25,853 nucleotides of DNA, from IMG/VR virus record IMGVR_UViG_3300009130_000119, positions 1 through 25,853 of that record. One strand, 5' to 3'. The first letter of the stretch is position 1. Each line of letters begins with the position of its first letter. The DNA comes from a virus. The position numbers were made by a program, and so were the translations under genes. The notes beneath the pieces were generated by a model. It saw only the letters and a program-made list of their open reading frames with translations. It was not told the DNA's origin and did no database searches. This document shows, one piece after another, positions 1 to 7,189 of this stretch.

Positions 1-124
1 CGGGCCGCCACTTGCAGCCACACTGAGCGCACCTCTTGGCCTTGACCGCAGGTGTCGCCTCCGGATCGCCGTAGACATAGCGCCCAAGGTGAGTCCCCTC
101 GTAGTAGTGCAGCGGATCAGACAT
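1..124 (-). CDS. Partial Cys-rich protein of unknown function, cut by the left edge
   Basis: An ATG at the right end of this stretch overlaps the stop of the preceding gene in a TGATG junction, the same tight coupling used between many genes here. About 41 residues are visible before the window ends, with no stop. They begin MSDPLHYYEG and contain a CAQCGCKW cluster (C-x2-C-x-C at about residues 32 to 37), which could bind a metal. The position, third from the tail tip gene in the direction of transcription, suggests a tail-tip accessory, fiber-assembly or lysis-region gene, but the visible part does not decide. I do not recognise the family. The start is well supported by the coupling; the function is not. 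Confidence 0.6.
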   Translation of the reverse strand, partial: MSDPLHYYEGTHLGRYVYGDPEATPAVKAKRCAQCGCKWRP

Positions 125-534
125 CAGGCGGTGACGTCGGGCTGGATCCTTCGGACATACCAGCCCCTGAGGCTGATCTTGTCATCGTCCCCGGCGCCGA
201 CGTAGGCGCCGACGACGTAGGCGCCCGTGCTATCCCGGAACCGCTCGCCCTCCAGGACGTACACGGTACTGTTGGCCCGGATGGAGACCGAGGACAGGGC
301 CGCCGCCACGTTCGCGGCGTTAGTGTCGTCCACCGGATTCAGGACGAGGTTCAGGACCACGGACGAACTGGTGTTGTTCGTCGCCGCGAGCCACACAGCG
401 TCCACCGCCGTGGCGTCGGTCATGGCGTGGACCGTGTCCGCAGCCGTGGAGGTCGTACTGCTGACCAGGAACGAGCGACCGTCGGGGCACCCGCTCACCG
501 GGTCGGTTTCGACTTCGTGAAGGCGGGTCGCCAC
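124..534 (-). CDS. Small beta-rich virion protein downstream of the tail tip gene (hypothetical)
   Basis: This 136-residue protein starts at a GTG that shares one base with the stop of the giant tip gene (TAGTG), so it is probably translationally coupled to it. There is no signal peptide or membrane segment. The middle is rich in Val, Thr, Ser and Asn in alternating patterns typical of beta strands (around AVDAVWLAATNN, residues 45 to 56), and the end has a strand-rich stretch around VVGAYVGAGDDD and GWYVRRI. By my recollection this resembles the small beta-sandwich proteins found beside tail fibers or on capsids of many phages, but no specific family is certain. The position right after the J-like gene suggests a tip, fiber or decoration component. 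It could equally be an additional receptor-contacting protein. Reality of the gene is likely; function is inference. Confidence 0.75.
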   Translation of the reverse strand: MATRLHEVETDPVSGCPDGRSFLVSSTTSTAADTVHAMTDATAVDAVWLAATNNTSSSVVLNLVLNPVDDTNAANVAAALSSVSIRANSTVYVLEGERFRDSTGAYVVGAYVGAGDDDKISLRGWYVRRIQPDVTA

Positions 535-3500
535 TAGAACAGCTCCGACTCTAGGGATCTACGGGACGGAGGTGCTTGCTCCACGGTGATTGTAGGTGCC
601 GTGATTCTGGTATGCAACTTCCTAAGACGCATGTTGTATCCGGTGCTGGGGCGGCTCGCCCTAATCCGGAATCGGATGTCGGCTAGGGCGTAGCGGCCGG
701 GCTGGAAGGGGAGCCAGCCGGTCCACCCGCCGGACTCCCCCGTCTCGTTGATGTTGGCCTCCATCCAGAGCTTCGCCTCGGTGTCCGACTGGGCGGGGCC
801 CTCGCAGGACCACTGCTCCGTGCTCCTGGAGTTGCAGCTCCACGGGGCGAGGCTGCAGGTAATCGGGTGAACCTGATCGGCCTCCCAGTACGCCTCCACA
901 AAGCAGGTGCGGGGCTCCCGGATGGGCGTCCCAGATGTGGGGATACGGTCGCTGTCACTCGACTCCCACACCGTGGCAGCGTCCGTCTGCACCGAGGCGT
1001 CCGTCCAGCGCAGGTAGCCGTCGGCGTGCTGCTCGAACTCTGCTCCCACGGAGGGGTCCCCGACCTGCGGGACCGTCCGCTCCCAGCCTGCGGCGGCGAA
1101 GCTCTCCCACGCCATGGAGGGGTCCGTGACGTCCGGGGTCACGACGTCCAGGTCCGGCGTGGCGGCCGTGATGACCTCTGTGACCGGCCCGTAGGCACCC
1201 GCCGGGTTCATCGGGCGGTAGAGCAGGCGGGCGCTGGCGAAATCGGACCCGCTCCAGTCGCGGGTGGCCCCCCAGGAGTTCGCCCCAGGGGCCGCCGTGA
1301 AGACACGGTATCCGAGAATCCAGCTACCCCGACGGCACTCCACAGCCATCTGGCCCTCGCCGTCGGGCTGCGACCACTCGTGGAGGGCGTAGTGGGCCTG
1401 GAGACGCTCTGTGGCGGCGTCTAGGGCCGGGGGAGGCGTGGAGTTGCCACTGATCGTCATGGAGAACCCGCCGCACCTGTCGGGGCTCCTGGAGGCCCCA
1501 TAGCGCGTCACAGGCTGGATCCCCACCTCAACCCTGTCCCCCTTGGACCCGAAGGGCAGGACGCAGTCAGCGAAGGCGTCCGACCCCGCCGTCTCCCCAA
1601 TCAGGGTCCACCGGCCGCCCGTGCTGGCAGACCTCACCCAGATCCGGTTGCGGTCGATGATCCAGCGGTCAGCCGGGTCCGGCTCCCAGGACACCCGGAG
1701 GTTCGTCGTCCACACGCCGCTGCCGCTGCGGACGAACCAGTCCTCCCCACGGGTGATCGAGACCCTGCCCGGCACCCGCTGCTCGCCAGTCTGGGCCGTG
1801 AGGCCGCCGTGGTCGTCGTCGGAGACCACCAGTTCCTCCACAGAGTGGGCGCGGTCCTCAAACGCGGCGTCGTTGTACTCGATCCACTCGACCTTGGTGT
1901 TCAGGCCATCTCCGAGCCTTGTCGACACCACCTCGCCCAGAAGCTCACTTCCAGCCGTCACCAGGAGGAATTCGTCGTCGCGCCCCGTCACCACAGAGTC
2001 GGGGAGGGGGGACGCTGTGAAGATCGCGTCGCCAGCAGAGAACGTCCCGAACTGCGAAGACAGGACCTCGCTCTCGACGAGGCGGTCGTCGCGGTCGCGG
2101 ATGTAGACCTTGTCACTCGCCGCCACCGTGACCTCCGAGTCCACGACGAACCCGCGACCAGAAGCCGCGCCGGACATGAGGGGGTAGCGCCCGGCGTTCA
2201 GCATCACTGTGGACGCCTCGATCCCGGCCGTGCCAGAGACGCCAGTGGCGTCAGGGATGATCTTGCAACGGATTCGACCAGACGATGCGAACTTGAACCA
2301 CACCTGGCAGAAGTAGTCGCCCGAGATCTTCGTGATCTGCGCCCCGCCGTCGACCGAACCGCTGACCGTCGCCGTCCCGTCACCTGTGAGGCTGAACTCG
2401 GCCCGGCAGTTCTTGCTGGAGTCCGACTCGTACTGCAGCTCCAGGGCGAACGTGGGAGTCCCCGTGTGCGAGAAGTTGCCGAAGACCCCGGAGAGGCAGT
2501 AGAGGCCAGGGCCCAAAGTCACGGAACTGAGCGAGTCCTGGTAGAGGTAGCCCTCAGCAACCGCAGTCGTGTCCTGGACGCTCCAGTTGGGGGATCCGAG
2601 CGAACTGGCGCTAGAGGCGCCGACGCCAGACCCGACCTTACTCCATGTGGTCGCATTCAGATTCTCGCCGTCACGGAGGAGCTGGGCCTCATCCGGGGGC
2701 GCGTTCAGGCAGTAGCCCCCATACCCCCTGGGGAGGAGGTCGCTTGAAATGCGGAAGACGTCCCCGACCTCCACAGCCAGCGCCCCCGGGCCAACCTGGA
2801 AGCTCCCGGACCTGACCGTGAGACGGTTGATGCTCGCCTCGAAGCGGGCCTGGCGGGCAGCCTGACCATAGCGCGTCACGCCGAACAGCTCGCGCTGGTC
2901 CCGGCGTACGTCGTTCAGGCTCGTGGGATTGATGACGTCGTCATCTACGTAGGTGGCCGAATCGTTCTCGTACTGCAGGGAACGGTTGCGGAACAGGAAG
3001 TCGAACGCATTGAATCGCTCCCGAGTGTCCGCGTATGAGATCGAGAAGGAACCCTCCTTGACCGCAGACTTGGTGACGAGCCACGACGGGTCAGTCTTGT
3101 GGGTGTACCTGAAGTAGATCTCCGAGCCGCGCTTGATCGGTGCAGCGCGCCCCACAGCGGCGATCTCCTGCAGTGCGTCCCAGCCGCCACGCGCAGTATC
3201 AAACGTGCCGTTGAACTCGAACCTGCGCTCCCCGCCCTCCATGATGAGACCGGCGTCTAGCGCGCTACCAGTCGCGGCGGTGAGGCTACCGGCTGTGGAT
3301 GTGTCGTCGACGAAGTCGCCTTGGCCCGCCCAAAGGACGGCCGGGGCCTGCTCGCCCGGAGGCGCGACGTACATCTTGACCACGTGATAGCCGGGCTCCT
3401 CCGCCAGCCCGGCGTCCCCCTGGTCAACGCCAACCTCGTAGATCTCGTAACCGCCAGCGTCAGAGCCGCCAGAGCCCGACGGCGAGTTGATGTCCCAGCC

Positions 3501-6134
3501 GCCGAGGGCGTCGGTCCCCAGATCCAAGGGCGTCGGCCACCCACGGAGGCGCAGGAATGCGCCTATCTCCCACTCAGTGGGGAGCGCAGCGTTGATGACC
3601 TCGCCTGTGCCCTGGTCCCTGTAGAGGATGTGGAGGATAAACGCCCCTCGGACGTCGCCATTCTCGTCCGCCACAGAGCTGTCGTACCACAAGTTCTCGC
3701 ACAGGGTCGCCCCTGTGACCGCCGAGCCGCTCGTCTCCAGGACAGGGCCGCCGTCGTAGACAACCTCGTCGCAGTAGTCCGCCCACGCCTTGAGAGAAGG
3801 GAGGTGCGGCTTGTAACTGCCCGGGAGGCGGACGAACTTCGATCCCTGCAGGAGGGCAAGGCACAGCCACGCGGGATTGCGTGAGTGCTCCATGTTCATC
3901 GCAGGCGCCGCGAGGTTTTCGCCGTCCCACACGGGGGGCTTCATCGCCTCAACGATGGCGTTTGTCCTAGGGAGGCCGCCGCCCAACTGCTCTGTGGCCC
4001 TGATGCGGTACGCCAAGAGGGCACGGTTGGGGTAGGTGAGCTGGGCGTAGCGCACACCCTGGACCTCAACCCAGTCGATGTCGTCGAGGGTCCGCGTGTT
4101 GGTCGAGTCCAGGTTGGTACGGACAATCTCCACACGGGCCTTCATGCGCTTGAAGGCCCCGAGCGAGTAGTTGTCGACCACACCGCCGTCAGTGTTCACG
4201 CCGCCGCCGAGCAGGTTATCCAGGTCGTCCCACCACTTCGGCGTCTGGTTAGCGGACACGGCCGTATTCGGGGACGGGTCCGCATTCATCTTCCACTCGC
4301 AGGAGATGTACGGAAGCTGGGGCACAGATGCCGGGCCGTTCCTCTCGTTGTAGAGCCCAACCACCTGTGACGAGGTGAGTTCTCCGGCGTAAACGCGGCA
4401 GACGTCGAACTCTATTTCGGTGGGCGTCGTCCCGTAGTTCTCGGCAAGGGTCGAACCCGTCGCCGGGTAACCGAATGTCAGCGGGTTGCCCGACCACGTG
4501 GGGGGGGACGCCTGGCTCACGCCCGGGGCCATTGTGCCATTCACGGCGACCCTGACGCGGGACGTAGTAGTCCCCCAGCCGAAAGCGACATGATGCCACT
4601 CGCCCGCCGACTGCTCGATTACGTCGTTGTACTTCGAGACGGCCAGCGCCATCGGCGCCTCGGAGCCGCCGATGTGCTCACCGTAGATCATCACCCGCTG
4701 TTTCCACACGAACGTGGTCGACGGGGAGTCCAGGCCCCAGAAGCCGCTCTTCTCGGCCCATACGCGGAACCCGTCCGTGGCCGTGTCTGTCCCCACTAGA
4801 TAGTGGGTGCGCTTCGTTGACGAGCCCTCGGAGATGTAGTGCCAGAAGTCACTGTCTGCCGCGATCTTGAACCAGAACGAGATATACATCCCGTCAACGA
4901 GGTCGCCGCCAACCGACGCAGGGGCGCTCAGGATCGGCGCCTCGGCCCTGTTGGTCCCTCCGGCCCCGTCCTTGGTGATCAGGAATGAGTTACCCGGCGT
5001 AACCTGGGCGATTACTTGCGGGTCCCGGAGCTGGAAGCGGACCTCGTAGTCAAACAGCCCTTGCTGGGAGAATGTCGGGAAACCCGTCCCGTTGTTAGGC
5101 GGCATGCGGAACCACCCGTCGTTGTTGTCGCCTCCGGCCGTGATCGGGTTATTCGATATGTCAAGCTCTTGGTATCTAACCGCGTACTTGAAATCCGCGC
5201 CGGTCAGGTTGCCCGCATTGTCGGATGAGTAGTACCCACCGCCAGCCCTGAGGCGCAGAACTAGCTCGTCGTACTCCGTGGTGACGTCGAACGTGCGGGC
5301 GTACAGGTCCCAGTGCTCGTCGTTGTTGGGAGCCGTCGCGCCTCCGTTCTGCCAGTAAGCGTTGTCCCAAGTAGAGGCGGAGGCCGAGTTGTCCGCCCCA
5401 TCGGTCTCCTCGCCCGTCAGTTCGAACGGCCCCACGGAGATCGGGACCACAACCTGCTCAAAACCCTGGATCGGCTGCTGCTCGTTAGTGCCGAGGCGAA
5501 CTTGAGCGAATACGTCGTCGTAGTTCTCGATCGGGTTGTCGTTGATGAACATCTTCCCGGCGAGCATGCTCCCCTCGATCTCCTCACCGACCGGAGTGTC
5601 TTCCGTTATCCCGGCAATGGACTCGAACTCGCCCCACCCGAAAGATATGAGCTGGTACAGCGTCGACGACACGGGCGCATACGTGGACCGGATGTACTCC
5701 GAGATGACCGTCCCGCCACCACGGATCTCGCCGTAACTGACCTCGACCGGCTGGTAGGGGTCGCGGCTCTGCGTGATGCCCGTCCAACCATACGTCGGAG
5801 AGGACTCGTCGTCGCGCTTGCGGGGCGGGCCCGGCGGCTTGTACAGCAGATAGCTGACGTAGGCCACCACCAGAGCGATGACGAGCTGGATGAGGATCTT
5901 TCCGACAAGCCCCGGGCCCGCAGCAGGAGTCGTGGCGACGACCACCGCGCCGTCAGGGAGGGCGTCGCCCAGGTCAGCCTCGCGACCATTGACCCAGAAG
6001 CGCGTGTGCTCGCTGTCGCGCAGGGGCTCCGGGAGACTCAGGCGCACATCTTCCACCGTCTCCGCGTGGACGGCGTACGGAGTCACCTTGGAGATCTCCA
6101 GAGGGTTGGTCGTCGCGATTACTTCAACTAGCAT
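534..6134 (-). CDS. Giant central tail hub/tip protein, lambda I-like domain fused to J-like hub
   Basis: From the ATG at 6134 the product is 1866 residues; a TTG at 6152 in the same frame would add six, but I prefer the ATG. It overlaps the stop of the NlpC-like gene by 11 bases. Domains in order: residues 1 to about 70 look like a beta-grasp (ubiquitin-like) domain as in lambda gpI (FWVNGREADL and PDGAVVVATTP segments); a hydrophobic stretch lies at about 75 to 97 (ILIQLVIALVVAYVSYLL); a J-like N-terminus follows (DPYQPVEVSYGEIRGGG, then ISFGWGEFESI); a laminin-G/concanavalin-like domain at about 405 to 600 (MYISFWFKI, EWHHVAFGWG); J-like hub strands at about 1025 to 1140; a carbohydrate-binding-like jelly-roll insert at about 1150 to 1310; and a fibronectin-III-like domain at about 1458 to 1568. 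Lambda J forms the tail tip and binds the receptor. The place after M, L and K equivalents supports this strongly. Confidence 0.88.
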   Translation of the reverse strand: MLVEVIATTNPLEISKVTPYAVHAETVEDVRLSLPEPLRDSEHTRFWVNGREADLGDALPDGAVVVATTPAAGPGLVGKILIQLVIALVVAYVSYLLYKPPGPPRKRDDESSPTYGWTGITQSRDPYQPVEVSYGEIRGGGTVISEYIRSTYAPVSSTLYQLISFGWGEFESIAGITEDTPVGEEIEGSMLAGKMFINDNPIENYDDVFAQVRLGTNEQQPIQGFEQVVVPISVGPFELTGEETDGADNSASASTWDNAYWQNGGATAPNNDEHWDLYARTFDVTTEYDELVLRLRAGGGYYSSDNAGNLTGADFKYAVRYQELDISNNPITAGGDNNDGWFRMPPNNGTGFPTFSQQGLFDYEVRFQLRDPQVIAQVTPGNSFLITKDGAGGTNRAEAPILSAPASVGGDLVDGMYISFWFKIAADSDFWHYISEGSSTKRTHYLVGTDTATDGFRVWAEKSGFWGLDSPSTTFVWKQRVMIYGEHIGGSEAPMALAVSKYNDVIEQSAGEWHHVAFGWGTTTSRVRVAVNGTMAPGVSQASPPTWSGNPLTFGYPATGSTLAENYGTTPTEIEFDVCRVYAGELTSSQVVGLYNERNGPASVPQLPYISCEWKMNADPSPNTAVSANQTPKWWDDLDNLLGGGVNTDGGVVDNYSLGAFKRMKARVEIVRTNLDSTNTRTLDDIDWVEVQGVRYAQLTYPNRALLAYRIRATEQLGGGLPRTNAIVEAMKPPVWDGENLAAPAMNMEHSRNPAWLCLALLQGSKFVRLPGSYKPHLPSLKAWADYCDEVVYDGGPVLETSGSAVTGATLCENLWYDSSVADENGDVRGAFILHILYRDQGTGEVINAALPTEWEIGAFLRLRGWPTPLDLGTDALGGWDINSPSGSGGSDAGGYEIYEVGVDQGDAGLAEEPGYHVVKMYVAPPGEQAPAVLWAGQGDFVDDTSTAGSLTAATGSALDAGLIMEGGERRFEFNGTFDTARGGWDALQEIAAVGRAAPIKRGSEIYFRYTHKTDPSWLVTKSAVKEGSFSISYADTRERFNAFDFLFRNRSLQYENDSATYVDDDVINPTSLNDVRRDQRELFGVTRYGQAARQARFEASINRLTVRSGSFQVGPGALAVEVGDVFRISSDLLPRGYGGYCLNAPPDEAQLLRDGENLNATTWSKVGSGVGASSASSLGSPNWSVQDTTAVAEGYLYQDSLSSVTLGPGLYCLSGVFGNFSHTGTPTFALELQYESDSSKNCRAEFSLTGDGTATVSGSVDGGAQITKISGDYFCQVWFKFASSGRIRCKIIPDATGVSGTAGIEASTVMLNAGRYPLMSGAASGRGFVVDSEVTVAASDKVYIRDRDDRLVESEVLSSQFGTFSAGDAIFTASPLPDSVVTGRDDEFLLVTAGSELLGEVVSTRLGDGLNTKVEWIEYNDAAFEDRAHSVEELVVSDDDHGGLTAQTGEQRVPGRVSITRGEDWFVRSGSGVWTTNLRVSWEPDPADRWIIDRNRIWVRSASTGGRWTLIGETAGSDAFADCVLPFGSKGDRVEVGIQPVTRYGASRSPDRCGGFSMTISGNSTPPPALDAATERLQAHYALHEWSQPDGEGQMAVECRRGSWILGYRVFTAAPGANSWGATRDWSGSDFASARLLYRPMNPAGAYGPVTEVITAATPDLDVVTPDVTDPSMAWESFAAAGWERTVPQVGDPSVGAEFEQHADGYLRWTDASVQTDAATVWESSDSDRIPTSGTPIREPRTCFVEAYWEADQVHPITCSLAPWSCNSRSTEQWSCEGPAQSDTEAKLWMEANINETGESGGWTGWLPFQPGRYALADIRFRIRASRPSTGYNMRLRKLHTRITAPTITVEQAPPSRRSLESELF

Positions 6135-6492
6135 TGTGGCGGTATACCCCAATCAGTGCCCGAAGGCGGTCACGACCGAACACGTGGACACCCAGCCCCG
6201 CAGAAGACGACAGGACGCGAGGCGGAGAGTCGTCAACGAGGATTACGGCGTGAGGGCGATCGTCGGTCCCCTCCATCAGGACTACGTCGCCCAGCTGCGT
6301 CGCGTCCGTCATCTTGCCGCCAATGCGCTCCCAGGTCTCCGCCGGAGCCCCCGTCTCCAGGGACTGGAGAAGGTCGCGTGCGGCGTCGTCGCGGCCCATG
6401 CGGCGCAGGACCTCAGCGCACCCGTGGAGGCAGTCCCCATCCGGGTCGGAGATCACACTGCCGATCAGATCTGAGCAGTTGACCTTAGCCAC
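6124..6492 (-). CDS. Small NlpC/P60-like tail tip protein (lambda K-like), possible peptidoglycan hydrolase
   Basis: The 122-residue product starts at a GTG that overlaps the end of the L-like gene by 8 bases. Visible features match the phage-tail NlpC/P60 pattern: a DC pair at residues 20 and 21 followed by a helix (CLHGCAEVLRRMG), then GDVVLM at about 68 to 73, then a PH motif with His81 in a strand (HAVILV), and an end of the type LIGVYRH. In NlpC/P60 enzymes the catalytic Cys starts a helix and the His lies in a strand, so Cys21 and His81 are the candidate pair. The protein lacks the N-terminal JAB-like domain of lambda gpK and is short, so it may be a minimal or inactive version. Gene order (M, L, this, I-J) fits lambda K. 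The tape measure shows no recognisable muralytic domain, which makes this the best candidate for local wall digestion during entry. Confidence 0.75.
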   Translation of the reverse strand: MAKVNCSDLIGSVISDPDGDCLHGCAEVLRRMGRDDAARDLLQSLETGAPAETWERIGGKMTDATQLGDVVLMEGTDDRPHAVILVDDSPPRVLSSSAGLGVHVFGRDRLRALIGVYRHNAS

Positions 6493-7189
6493 GGCTCATC
6501 CCCGGCTCGCCGCCGTAACGCTGGGGGTGAAGGGGGGTCAGCCCGTTAGCTACCTCGTCGTCCCCTACGGCCTGACAAGCCTTCAGGCTGTAGGGACGGG
6601 CCACCTCCTTTCCGGCGGCGTTGACCCCGCAGGAGATGAAGCCCGCCGACGGGTGGTGGAGGTTGTATCCACACTCGGCCGTGCCGAGCGGGCCCCACTT
6701 GCATCCAATCGGGCTGTAGATGTACTGGGGGAACCTGGCCTGGAAGACCTCCGATCCAGTGATCTCGAACTGGATGCCCTCGTGGGTGACCGTTGCACCG
6801 GCAACCCGGGCCGTCTCGTCGATGATCGGACTCCCCGAGTCGAGGTCCAGCGTGGAGACAACAAGGACGCGGGCGGGCTGCCCCGTGAACCCGGCGGCCG
6901 AGTCCATGAGGCTCATCGGGATCGCCCCGAAGTTCCCGACGCTCACTTCGACCGTGGGCAGGTCTCCCTCGGACCCCTTCTCAAGGTCGCCTACAGCAAT
7001 CTGGGCCGGATAGTATTTGATGGGCTCGCCCAGAGAGTTCGAGCCCCAGTTGACGATCTTGTCCCCGCTGTGGAGCCGGAACCTCTTCGGCGGGTCGTCC
7101 AGCGTCTGAAGCTCGAACATGAACAGGAACGGCGCCATGGCCGCGACCTGGTTCTTATGCCTCGTGGCAATCGGTGTGAGTTCCTTCAC
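6485..7189 (-). CDS. Minor tail tip protein, lambda L-like, with four-cysteine C-terminal domain
   Basis: The 234-residue protein starts at a GTG within a GTGA overlap with the M-like gene. Its N-terminal half is beta-rich, with FLFMFELQTL and FRLHSGDKIVNWG segments, as in tail-hub proteins. The C-terminal part carries four cysteines, C163, C173, C187 and C205, in the contexts IGCKWG, AECGYN, ISCGVN and KACQAV. Lambda gpL, in the same position between M and K, has four conserved C-terminal cysteines that bind an oxygen-sensitive iron-sulfur cluster, as I recall from the literature. The spacing here (9, 13 and 17 residues between cysteines) differs from lambda, so cluster binding is inferred, not shown. 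In lambda the protein links the distal tail ring to the tip. Gene order and the cysteine set make the assignment good. Confidence 0.85.
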   Translation of the reverse strand: MKELTPIATRHKNQVAAMAPFLFMFELQTLDDPPKRFRLHSGDKIVNWGSNSLGEPIKYYPAQIAVGDLEKGSEGDLPTVEVSVGNFGAIPMSLMDSAAGFTGQPARVLVVSTLDLDSGSPIIDETARVAGATVTHEGIQFEITGSEVFQARFPQYIYSPIGCKWGPLGTAECGYNLHHPSAGFISCGVNAAGKEVARPYSLKACQAVGDDEVANGLTPLHPQRYGGEPGMSRG

